A DNA stretch of 64,000 nt from Bugulina stolonifera (taxonomy: Eukaryota > Bryozoa > Gymnolaemata > Cheilostomatida > Bugulidae), in assembly GCA_935421135.1 (NCBI GenBank), contig OW285195.1:5246701-5310700 (forward strand), given 5' to 3'. Made by a program: the position numbers and the translations under genes. The notes beneath the pieces were generated by a model that did not search any database, was not told the origin of the DNA, and saw nothing but the letters and a program-made list of their open reading frames with translations. Each line of letters opens with the position of its first letter. Position 1 is the first letter of the stretch. Positions 54,501 to 64,000 of the stretch are shown here, in pieces.

Positions 54501-56956
54501 TGCATTTATAATTGAGCTCCTATATGTTGGCTGAACAATTAAATTCTTGCACAAAATTATGGAAATCTCTGATATTGGCAACGGACACTCAGGAGAGTAT
54601 TTTTAAACCCATCATTTTGCATTAAAATTGTTTAGTCATGCCATGACTGACAGATGTGAACGAAACACTTCAAAACTTTAAATTTACACTCAATGCAGAA
54701 CGCTAGCATTGTATTACAAATCCATAATTAGTTATGCATAATAATTCACTGGGCTAGAATCGTTGCAATAACATTCGCACCTACACTGTACAAATACATG
54801 TACGTGTACGTGTACGTGTGAAGCTGTTGTACTCATAATGTAGCCTTTGCTCTATTACTCTTCATCTAGCCTGTGCACCAACCACACATTCACCAGGATT
54901 TCAGAGTTTCGAACAACAAAATGCTCCTGCTGTCAACCTCTGAGACTTGTAGCCTTAGAAACTAGTATAATAGATATAAAGAAAGGCTGCCAGTTTAAAG
55001 GTTCCCGCCTTTGCCTTTACTTATTCTACCGAGAATACAGGCTACATCTTAGCAGGACAAAATTGCTTTTAGAAGAAAAACTAATATCGTTGATAACAAC
55101 AATCAATATTTACACAGTAGCTGCTAGGAAAATACTTAAACAAGTACTTCTGAAGGTGCATCCTGCAGAGGAATTTGAAGTATCGGGAAGTACGAGTGAT
55201 CTGCTCCAATTACCTGTGCAACCTATTTGTTGGTGACACAGAAAAACCAGAATTGCTAGACCAAAGATATACTAAAATACGATTCTGTAGACCAACACAT
55301 TATACTTTGTAACTCTTTGTGGGCATTTAACACTTTCCGGTGTTTCACTAAGAATTTGTAAGCAACAGTCATTCATGCAAGCATAATGTATGTGTACAAC
55401 ATACAATGTACACAGCCAGGATGTGATGTTATGTGATGTGATGTACACTTAAAATAATATGTAGATATAAAAAATTGCATTATATAATACAAAATAATTG
55501 CATAATATTGAATTTTGTATGTATTAAAGCCCCACACTAGCTGTTGTTGCCAAAAGTTTATTGGCACATGTGAATTGTAATGTACAAAATGCACCTGTAG
55601 ATGAATGCATCTTGGATGTGAGCAGTTTAGTTGCTTACCAACTTATGATATTATGTATGCAGTTGGGTGGTACACATTACACCCCCTGCTAATATTATTT
55701 AGCCACATTTCTACACATAACAGTAAACTTATTGAATCGTAATGCTTTACTAAAATATTTTAGTTCAAGTAATCAATGCATGCACATTAAATGCTAATTG
55801 CTGTGTAAAATACGTTGCAATTATCATGGCTTCTGTAATCAGGCCTATTATTAGCCAGTCTGATAATGATAAACTTTGATATGAGACTGATCGCTGTATT
55901 ACACGAGTGGTGTGGGTAGAACTAAAAAGAATAACATCCCCTAAGTGTTTCCATGCACCTGCCCTGCAAATGATTCATCGCATGGTTTAATGTGTTAATA
56001 CAATTGTCAGGTGGATTCCAGTCAACGTTTTTTGGGCGAACTTGCGACTGTTCGAAAATGTCAGTTCAAAACTGGACATTCAAAACCTTCAAAGCCCTAA
56101 ATTTTAATCCCCAAACTCGAATTCCTAACTCCAATCCCTAAATTATTCCAGCCCCCAAACCTTAATCCACGAACTCCAATTCCTAATCCCCAAACTTCAA
56201 AAGAAAGTTTTCGGGCCGTTCTGCTTCGGACTGACATTTTCGAAATATCCTTTTCTTTCTGTGCAATGGTATTGTATCATATGAGTAGAATGGGTGTAAA
56301 TTTAAGCATAATAGCTGATAATAAAAACCTGGCGTTTCAACAGAATAAATGTATATGGTCGACCTAAATTAAACTAGCTTTTTATTTTGCTATTGTTATT
56401 TGTTCTGTTACTGTTGCATTATCTCTTAACAGTATTTTTGAAAAAAACTATAAAGTTAAAACTTTCCAACCAATAACGTATTTTCTACACTGTACATGTA
56501 ACTTATCCATGCCCTCCAGTGCCTGCAAGTACCTGCAAGTGCTTGCAAGTGCCTTCCAGTGCTTGCAGTAATTCGAACTCCTAAGCAGTTTGCACACAAT
56601 CGAAGATTTTTTATTTGAAAATGAGTTGACACTAATGTTATCAAACTCTAGTTGAGCATATATTTGACCTCTGCTCAAGTTAGGGTAAGTTCACAGTAAA
56701 TTTGACAGCAATATGTAAGGGTGGCATACTTACAAGACTTCCAGGTCTTGCTGAACAGAACCAGTGCTATGAGAGAATTTGTTACTAAACCAAGTATTAT
56801 TGTAAAGGCAATCATCCATCGAGAAATTTCTCTCTCAAGAAGGAATGCGGTGGTGACTCGATGACCTTGAGTGGTAGGAGATGAACCAGAAATCGTAGAG
56901 TTAGTCAGCAGAATTTTCTCAAGCTGTCCGAATGTCTCGGAGTAGTTCATCCTCAT
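48577..56956 (-). CDS. Class A (rhodopsin-type) GPCR, peptide-receptor-like (369 aa)
   Basis: Five exons on the minus strand: 56734-56956, 51865-52094, 50342-50706, 49656-49862, 48577-48661; 1,110 bases in phase. The N-terminus has NYS and NST glycosylation sites and no signal peptide. Seven helices can be placed. TM1 has TNSLIALVLF, TM2 has LAVTD (Asp 2.50), and an extracellular YWRW is followed by the TM3 cysteine (NRTCGVA). ERF replaces DRY, the loop-2 cysteine is in YTICRPR, and TM5 has FFIPTAA (Pro 5.50). TM6 reads FVILMIPRG, with Met in place of the toggle Trp. TM7 reads HATNFFVY, with Phe in place of the NPxxY Pro. The tail CTCKKKK may be palmitoylated. The TNFF...TNxxFR pattern is usual in invertebrate peptide receptors. 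Ligand unknown. Intron 1 spans 4.6 kb. Confidence 0.92.
48719..48830. mobile_element. 112-bp foldback MITE
   Basis: Arms 48719-48769 and 48780-48830 are nearly perfect reverse complements. They start CCACGGGCACTAATAAGCTA and share ATTGATCATAATTAGAAGTT. AGAA occurs on both flanks. Fragments of the arm recur at about 20150-20185 and 20715-20740, so this is a repeat family. Its inner arm carries the GACAACT motif. Confidence 0.8.
50308..50338 (+). repeat. G-rich tract beside a GPCR splice donor
   Basis: A run of nearly uninterrupted G residues on the plus strand ends two bases before CTCAC, the complement of the GPCR donor at 50341. DNA here could form a quadruplex; the transcript is C-rich just after the 5' splice site. 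Confidence 0.7.
52125..52935. repeat. 15-bp satellite TTGGTTAGCATTGCA
   Basis: More than 40 units of TTGGTTAGCATTGCA, very uniform at 52230-52700 and degenerating into GCATT runs by 52935. The period is a multiple of three and lacks stops, so several frames on both strands stay open for over 160 codons; none is a gene. On the GPCR transcript the array lies directly upstream of the acceptor at 52094. Each unit carries CCAAT on the minus strand. Confidence 0.95.
52944..53035 (+). mobile_element. tRNA-derived SINE head, second copy
   Basis: GAGCTGGTGTAGCGG, GTTCACTGTGCTAGGCGG and TTAGGTGCCATAGAG match the head of the SINE at 39294-39375 in the same order. The B-box region (GATTCACACCC) is decayed. 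Confidence 0.6.
54408..55236 (+). CDS. Possible nested gene with a cystine-knot-like segment
   Basis: Inside GPCR intron 1 on the opposite strand. Exon 54408-54461 lies between acceptor TTGTTTACAG and donor GTATTA. It joins in phase 2 to a frame opened at 54870 after a strong acceptor (TACTCTTCATCTAG). The joined frame reads CHFSHEF...SNCLCTNH, 15 residues, then CSCCQPLRLVAL. The CxC, about 15 residues, CxCC, then VAL spacing resembles CTCK cystine-knot domains, but the closing cysteines are missing. The frame continues to 55236 without further likeness. No start exon was found. Treat as a lead. Confidence 0.22.
56512..56570. repeat. AAGTGCTTGC short repeat
   Basis: About five imperfect units of CCTGCAAGTA or CTTGCAAGTG in GPCR intron 1, roughly 160 bases after the first exon in transcript order. 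Confidence 0.6.
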
Positions 56957-57799
56957 AAGCTTTGTCGGTGAAGAATCTTGAGAACGCTAGTATCTTGTTA
57001 TCAATCGGCTAAAGTCTGAATTCAGAGGAAATTTATTTTTGCCACGAGAAAGAGCAACGGCATAGTTGAAAGAAATCAGTGAATACGGCAGCACTTGATC
57101 CTATGGAAGACAATATATACAGCATATAAATCATTGATCGATACCCTATTAACCAATCATAATCGTACATTGAATTGCTATGCTTTTTGTATTTACAAGT
57201 ATACACGTAGTGCTTGTAGTGCTTGTAGTAGCTAAGAAAGCATGAGGTAATGATTATTATTCAACCATAAACCTTGCTGTTAGACAATGTGCCATGTAGA
57301 ACAGGTGCTTTAAATCTAGTGATTTAAATCCAACTGGTATAATTATAGTCTTTTATACACTTGTAAGTCGTGAAAGGAAAGTATAGTTTACTTGAAATAC
57401 TGCTCTGCCTGAAAGAGTTGGAAGTGAATTGCCCAAGGACATATTCACAATAACGACATGCATAATTATATACGTGTATACATGTATATGCCACATTGTA
57501 CACGTGCACATCAGTAAAGCTTAAAGTACCTGCTCTACGTAGCACAATGTGCCAGTAAAAGGTTTACAATGTAAAGCACCTACTCTACAGTCATGTACAT
57601 ATTACATATTACAACACAAAAGTTTATGGTTGAATAACAATTATAATCTTATGCTTTCTTGTATCACCAGGTGTACCTACATATAAATACAATTAATACA
57701 AAATGTAGTATTACATTATCACCACTATTTCATCATAGTATAATATTATTATATTATACTATGACATCATGATAATAATATACTTGTAACATACAGTAC

Positions 57800-57871
57800 A
57801 TTGTGTGTACATGTACAAGTACATGTACATTGTACATGTACATTTACATGTACATATACATGTACATGTAT
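57800..57871. repeat. ACATGTAC simple repeat
   Basis: Overlapping palindromic ACATGTAC and ATGTACAT units; a similar run lies at 62648-62695. Short copies occur throughout the window. Confidence 0.85.
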
Positions 57872-59163
57872 CTTTGTACCAAAAAATCATGTTTGGTCTG
57901 CATGCACATTTATTTTAGAATCTATTAATTTAATACGGTATTGTATTGCATAATGTTATGTAGGGTGTCTAGGGGGTTAGTCATACCTTTCATATTTGAC
58001 ATTTTTCTTGCAAGAAGTTTCCATTTAAGCGGCCAGAGACTAGGTCCCATATTTATGAAGATAACTCATCCCTGACCTGGTTTGATCCCAAGGTTCTACA
58101 GCTATTAGTCAGGGATTAGGCTGGCCTACATGTAATATATTACGTAATTGAAGAAGTTATAATTCCATGAAAATTACTTTTGCCAACTACCATGACATTT
58201 AGGATAACTTAAGGTGTTGAAGCAACAATCATTAGCCAATCAAATTGGACATACACATTCCTCTACAAGTAACAGTTGATGACAGTGTAATACAAATTTT
58301 TGGTGCTAATAATAACTCTGGCAAAATATAGAAGAAAATTATTTAAAATTAACCAATTAGAATGCGGAGAAAATTAGCAAAACACAGTTTTGTTTAGTAA
58401 ACATGCCAGTTAAGGTATTTATGCAATATATTTGTGTCAGATTAGTCAGAGCCCATTACTTTTTACCAAACCTTTATTAATTTATGTGTGTAACAAATGA
58501 TGGAAGTTAGAATGTTACAACTTGGCTCTGTGCCATCTGGTGTTGTTTATCCCAAATACCTATTTTAGCTATTTAATGACTTCCTAAGTTTGGTGGAAGA
58601 GAGGGAACAATTCCTGACATTATATTAAGAAATGAGGGGATAATTCTTAAGAAAAGAAAAGCATTCTGATGATATTCCGCAGTATCTGTCTAGTCAGTTC
58701 CTCTTGTTGACAGTGCTAGAGCAGCACAAGTTGGAAAACTTGACTTTTTGACCCCAGCTCAATCTAACTGGAGAAATACTAAAGGGTTGCATTGAACATG
58801 TCTTGATGAACACTGCATTTCACTCTTTTGGTTCGATCTATAAGTGAAGTTTGATTAGAGAATTATTTATCTTAATTTTTAACAAAACAACTATTATTTT
58901 TACGACTAAAATAATCAATATGGGCCCATATAGGAGAGGAGAAAAGAGGTGGAATACATTAGGAGAGGGGGAGGTGGAGATGCATTAGGAGAGGAGAGGT
59001 GGGTATACATACATGTATTACCATACCATACGTATTACCACACAAATAAGATAGTTGATGTCTATCCATGCTAGCCTCTACTGGTTGAAGTTCACATTCT
59101 GTGCGTGCTGTACAACATGACTTACTTGTGTATGTATGACCTCCTCCATACTAATACTGATAT

Positions 59164-59237
59164 TAGTACTAGTACTAGGACTACTACTAGTACTAGTACT
59201 AGTACTAGTACCAGTACTAGTACTAGTACTAGTACTA
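59164..59237. repeat. (TACTAG)n microsatellite
   Basis: About twelve six-base units with two interruptions. Confidence 0.9.
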
Positions 59238-59951
59238 TGCTAATTTCCAATACTGGTGATATACATCATGTACACAACATTACACTACTAGTGGCTGCAT
59301 AGGGCTATGGGGTTTTTAGCTGCAAAAATGTGTAAGCTCAATAGTTAAAAGCTATCAGCATTGCTGAAACCTAAATTTTGGGCACAGGCCAACTTGTTAA
59401 GAAATTTTCCAGCCCATCTACATGCTGATATATTATTCACCACAAGCATTGTATTTCACCTAATCAATCCTCACAACAATATAAATCTAAAAATATTCAA
59501 CAGTTTAATTTGCTATTTCAACTCTTAGGCACAGATGTTTAATATTGAATGGCACTTTTGATCAATTAGCATCACATCGACACATATTGTTATAATCCAA
59601 TCATACAATTGTACCATAATAATATAAGTTGCCGTATTTTTCGCGGTAAGAAATAGTAAAACTTTCAAATGCTAATCTGTTATTCTATTAACCTTTCCTG
59701 AGACATTGCCATTATCTCGCTCCAATTGAAGTTGTATATTGGGCATGTTGTCTAGATAGGGAAGACAACTTCTGAATCATGAGATAGCAACCTTACAATT
59801 TAACAGCTAATATGTGTATCAACTATATAATTGTGAGCAAACCAGGGTTTAGAGATTCAAACTCGAAATTCCAACAGACTGACCTGCATCTTTTCTGTAT
59901 CAGCAGTATTTTCGTTTTAGACGTATATGATATCATCTTACAACTAGAAAA

Positions 59952-60425
59952 CATGATGTCACTAAGTGCAGTACTTCACATGATGTCACTAAGTACTTCA
60001 TATGACATCACCAAGTACTTCATAGGATGTCACTAGGTACTTTGCATGATGTCACCAAGTAGGGCCTACTTGGCATGATGTCACCAAGTACTTGGCATTA
60101 TGTTACTAAGTACTTCATATGATGTCACTAAGTACTTCATATGATGTCATTAAGTACTTCATGTGATGTCACTAAGTACTTCATATGATGTCACTAAGTA
60201 CTTCAAATGATGTCACTAAGTACTTCATGTGATGTCACTAAGTACTTCATGTGATGTCACTAAGTACTTCGTATGATGTCACTAAGTACTTCATATGATG
60301 TCACTAAGTACTTCATATGATGTTACTAAGTACATCACTTCATATGATGTCACTAAGTACTTCATGTGATGTCACAAAGTACATGTACTAAGCATGATGT
60401 TACTAAGTACTTCATATAATATGAT
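59952..60425. repeat. 22-bp minisatellite GATGTCACTAAGTACTTCAT
   Basis: About 20 imperfect units of GATGTCACTAAGTACTTCAT plus two bases. Each unit carries TGATGTCA, one base from a CRE/AP-1 site. Confidence 0.9.
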
Positions 60426-60779
60426 GCCACTAAATATATACAAAACCTAGATATTTATATTCCAAAAACTAGTGACAGGTTGGATAGTTCACATTGCTAA
60501 CAGACCTCTATTAATACGAGCGTCAAGCAGCGGTCAATAAATAGGGAGACCTCTTTTAGTATGGCCATGTGCCTTGGTTATCGAAATATGCTGTTTGGCA
60601 ACATATTGTAGTGCCAAGGGCATGATCTCAATGTAATTGTATAAGCCTAACACCAGACAATTAGAATATTATGTGAAGGGCTATCTAGTGCAACTGCCTC
60701 ATATTGTGAAATGACAAATCAAGAATAAATCGAGCAGCAGAAAAAATCTTGTTTCAAACTAAGAAGAAACAAACACATT

Positions 60780-61480
60780 GTATGGATGGTGCAAACTGTT
60801 TGTGGAGATGTTGCACTGTTAAGATCTGCTAAGTTCAGGTGGTATGACGAGTTTTAAGGTTTTTTATTTTTAGTGAAACATTGGGCAAGGTCAGGTCGAC
60901 CTGTGACTTGTATAACTGGCAATGACGTCAAACTTGTTCAACGATCAATCAACACGGAGAGAATAATATATACATGTAGGTATGGATTTTCACCCAAAGG
61001 GCAAACTATAAATGTACATGTAGCATTCTATTTGGATTTTATAGAGAGCTTATACATGTATAATAATATAAGGTATAAAAAGCCAAAAATTTGAGCAACT
61101 AAAAATCTATATCACCACCATGGAAACAGCCTGCTCATAATGAATTGGTAGTTAGGTCATTCCTGGCTTAGCATTGCGTCACTGTATTGCCACACCCACT
61201 TTATTCTCTAGACCTAGCACCGTGTGACTTCTACATGTACATGTTGCCTCGAGGCAAAATGACATTGAAAGGTCAAAATTCTGATGACGCGAAGGAGATA
61301 GAGAAAAATGCAACAAAGTGTCTCAAGGTGGTTCCAAAAAGGAACTTTTGAGAAGCTTGGAAACATGGTAAGAGCACTTAAATCTGTGTGTAGACTCCCA
61401 AAGGAGAGTTCCTTAAGGTGACAGAAAAAGTTATAAAATATAATATTATAAATGCATTTAAGTATCTCTACCACAAAAGT
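60780..61480 (+). pseudogene. Decayed mariner-type transposase
   Basis: Three separated fragments in the order of a mariner transposase, in shifting frames. They are an N-terminal helix-turn-helix part (GDVALLRSAKFRWYDEF), SGRPVTCITGNDVKLVQRSI at 60890-60950, and the catalytic C-terminal region (DLAPCDFYM, then MTLKGQNSDDAKEIEKNATK) at 61210-61320. The middle, with the first two catalytic aspartates, is missing. Stops and frameshifts break it throughout. Confidence 0.8.
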
Positions 61481-62534
61481 CTTCCTTCTTGTTGAACGCC
61501 CCTAATATACTCTAAACTCAACTTCATGCTGGCAAACAAGAGTTGTGGTTGTCAACTGAAACTTTCTAAATGTCCTAGTAACACTGAGTGTAGGTAGTGT
61601 ATATTCTATTATGATACTAAAGTACATGTCTGATGCCTTGATTACGTTCCTCATATTTTAGCATCCAACTTGATAAAATATTAAATTATTTTCTTATTAT
61701 TACTTTCTATGGAATACATATGTGCCAGCAGTTTCTACATAAAGCTAATAGTTGACAATATTCAGTGTACTTCTAGCCGTCCACTGGGCATTACTTTATT
61801 TTCTATTGTAAGTTTTACTATGTTGCACTCATATGGTACCCACGAGACCCGCTTCACATTTGACTGACTGGCTTGGGGTACTACAAATGCAGACAAAAAG
61901 TAGAGCAGTTTTAAAATAATCGAATATCTTTTATAATTGTGTTAATGTTTAGGCATGGTGTAGGTCACATACTATATGTACAGGTACCACTCCGTGATAT
62001 ATCTTCATTGCCATAAAATAATTAATTACTTATTACTCATACAGATAGTTTGATATACTATCTTCAAGTTGTCTCCCCCAACAAAGGCACGTTTCTACAA
62101 TAGCAGTAGAAACTCAACAGAATAATCCATGCCAACAACATAAGAATGTTATTTTTGGTTGTCTATTTGCCCTTTTTGCTCTGACAAAATGCTAATTTCA
62201 AGGTAATTGCCATACATCACGTATTTAGGCAATCTTACACAACAGAGACAATAAGGAAAGGCATTCCTCTAGGTATCAAACACCATCAACATCATGTCAT
62301 GCATATATTATAATTTTTTAATACACTAGATATGGTATTATGCATGTTTACAGCACGTAGTTTTGGTAAGATAGATATGTGACCATTGAGAGGTAGCGTT
62401 GAGGAAATTTGAGGAAGTTGGGTGGCGACAATCAGGAAGAGTTGACAACTTGCCAACAACAAAAGATATAAAAGAGACGAATCTTGACTAAAAGACATAA
62501 CAAACTCCAATTTAATCGAAAAGAAGAATTCAAG

Positions 62535-63815
62535 ATGAAGATAGTCATAACATTGGTAAGTTATAATTATTGAAATAATATTGTCTTCACAAAATACATT
62601 TAATGTATAATAATGTAATATGCATGTATATTACGCATAATATAATATACATACATGTACATGTACATGTACATGTACATGTGCATGTATATACTATAAA
62701 ATAAATCAATTTACTTTTATTGCAAAATAATTTTTGAACTGCAGATGTCATTGTTCTTTTGTGTCTTGACTGTAACGACTTGCACACTGCCATTCACATG
62801 TAACATGTAACGCAGGTGCGCATACACGTAGTAATGCAGCAAGCGCATAATGCATGTACATAGTTTAGACATCATAGTAAAGGCATATATTATATTATTT
62901 TCTATAGTAATATTCTTACTGATTCTAGCTAATTGTCTACACTTTTTCAGACTGCTGTATCAGTTTTGGCAGCGCTGGTAACCTATGGGGTTAAAGGTCA
63001 GCTGCCACCAGGCAACTGTGAGACATCGTCTGGTATCTGCACGGCGGAGAGGCACCAGTCTCAGTTCAGGTAGACAAATCCTTTATTCTGATACTAATCA
63101 TACAATATGGTAGACTTGGCACTTTTGTGATCAAGTAATCAGGCAATTTATAATTATTATCATATCTTTATTAATGTAATTATTTCATAAGCTTGTGTTG
63201 TATTTTATCCATTAATATAAGCTAGTCAAGAACGATGATGAGAGGAAGTAAACAAAACTATTATCGTCATTAGAGCTTTATGATTGCCACGGAAAAAATT
63301 GAAACAAACTTTGGTAAAGTAAATTGGTAACATATAAGTACATGTAGAATCATTCCAGTGGCCTAATCACTGCTCAGTTGAATTAAATTGTAGTTTTGTG
63401 CCAATGTATGTTGTACATGTAATTATACATCAAAATTAATTTGCAGATCACTTTTGCATACTACAGTTATATGATACACCTAATAATTAAAACAGGTAAT
63501 CAGTAGTTAGTCATTTAAGTTATAAAGATAAGTAATGTAACCTTATCAACTTGAAAGAAAATTTATGTTTAAATGAATTACTCAAAGATTCTACAGTAGC
63601 TTACAATTACAGTGTACATAATATATATGTACTATGTATTTTTATAATGATACCAACCTCTACCTCTGCAGCTCTCGAGATGTCTCCAGAATGAAGAGGA
63701 CGTTCAGAAGGGAATACAACAGGAACAGTGCTTTGTATAGTGGTAGTATCTCAACATCTGCAAGGTCGCTAGGAGCATCGGATACAAGCAGCTCCCCCAA
63801 CCGAGCTCTTGCCGG
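62535..63815 (+). CDS. Secreted protein, first three exons, runs off the window
   Basis: Exons 62535-62555, 62951-63069 and 63672-63815, in phase, leaving in phase 2 at donor GTAAGT; the gene continues past 64000. It begins MKIVITLTAVSVLAALVTYG, a clear signal peptide split after residue 7 by the first intron, with likely cleavage near VKG/QLP. The mature start has a close cysteine pair (NCETSSGIC), then a basic stretch (SRMKRTFRREYNR) containing a possible processing site, then Ser-rich sequence. Too little is present to name the family. Confidence 0.65.
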
Positions 63816-64000
63816 GTAAGTGTGGCTCATAGGCTATTGTTATTATTTTAGTTTTACTGTTAGACTAAAAACGAAAACAGTTAAGATGTTAGTAGTTTCT
63901 GCCTCCTATTCCAATTTAAATACTTCTGCTAGTGAAGACTAGAGAGAATTCTTGCTACATGTTCCATTTATAATTCATCATGTACAGTGCAGATATGGTA

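Larger units (their letters stand above)
56957..60779. other. Repeat-rich spacer upstream of the GPCR
   Basis: No supported exon. It holds ACATGTAC simple repeats at 57800-57870, a purine-rich run at 58935-59005, (TACTAG)n at 59164-59237 and the minisatellite at 59952-60425. GPCR promoter sequence would lie near its left edge. Confidence 0.45.

Overview
This is animal nuclear DNA. Every long gene is split by GT-AG introns in AT-rich sequence, and the proteins include a transmembrane collagen, a rhodopsin-class GPCR, an SLC5 sodium/solute symporter, a pancreatic-type lipase and vacuolar ATPase subunit E. The frequent ACATGTAC-type repeats, moderately short introns and many minisatellites fit a marine invertebrate (sponge, cnidarian or lophotrochozoan). 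I cannot name the species from sequence alone. I rebuilt the gene models by hand from splice sites, reading phase and family motifs.

Layout. Plus strand: the 3' two thirds of a triglyceride lipase (2105-7333) with a pair of mutually exclusive exons, then a complete 13-exon gene for a four-helix membrane protein of no family I recognise (8504-17922, with a second possible last exon at 18573-18606). Minus strand: a complete 14-exon SLC5 symporter of 660 aa (33593-19522), a 7-exon type II transmembrane collagen of 318 aa (38434-34835), a complete 8-exon V-ATPase subunit E of 226 aa (46599-40652), and a 5-exon class A GPCR of 369 aa (56956-48577). Plus strand again: the first three exons of a secreted protein (62535 onward) that runs off the window. 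A possible small cystine-knot-like gene may be nested on the plus strand inside GPCR intron 1.

Mobile DNA is prominent. A young 5,666-bp LTR retrotransposon (27039-32704) sits in SLC5 intron 2. Its two 807-bp LTRs differ at one position that I could find. It has a 4-bp target duplication, a tRNA-Leu-type primer site, a gag gene, and a textbook -1 frameshift signal leading into a 900-codon second frame. That frame starts with a retropepsin but has no reverse transcriptase, RNase H or integrase. The rest is an unfamiliar protein with 32-residue repeats, a basic patch, a C2H2-like zinc-finger pair and a C-terminal coiled coil. A related solo LTR lies in inverted orientation in SLC5 intron 4. Other elements are a hAT-like non-autonomous element (685-2008), a mariner fossil (60780-61480), tRNA-derived SINEs and several foldback MITEs.

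Two patterns recur. Minisatellites repeatedly abut exon-intron boundaries, and in two genes the repeat unit itself contains the 5' splice site. A short motif of a purine run followed by GACAACT is scattered in both orientations through introns and spacers. The strongest leads are the polymerase-less gag-pro-X element, the mutually exclusive lipase exons and the transmembrane collagen.
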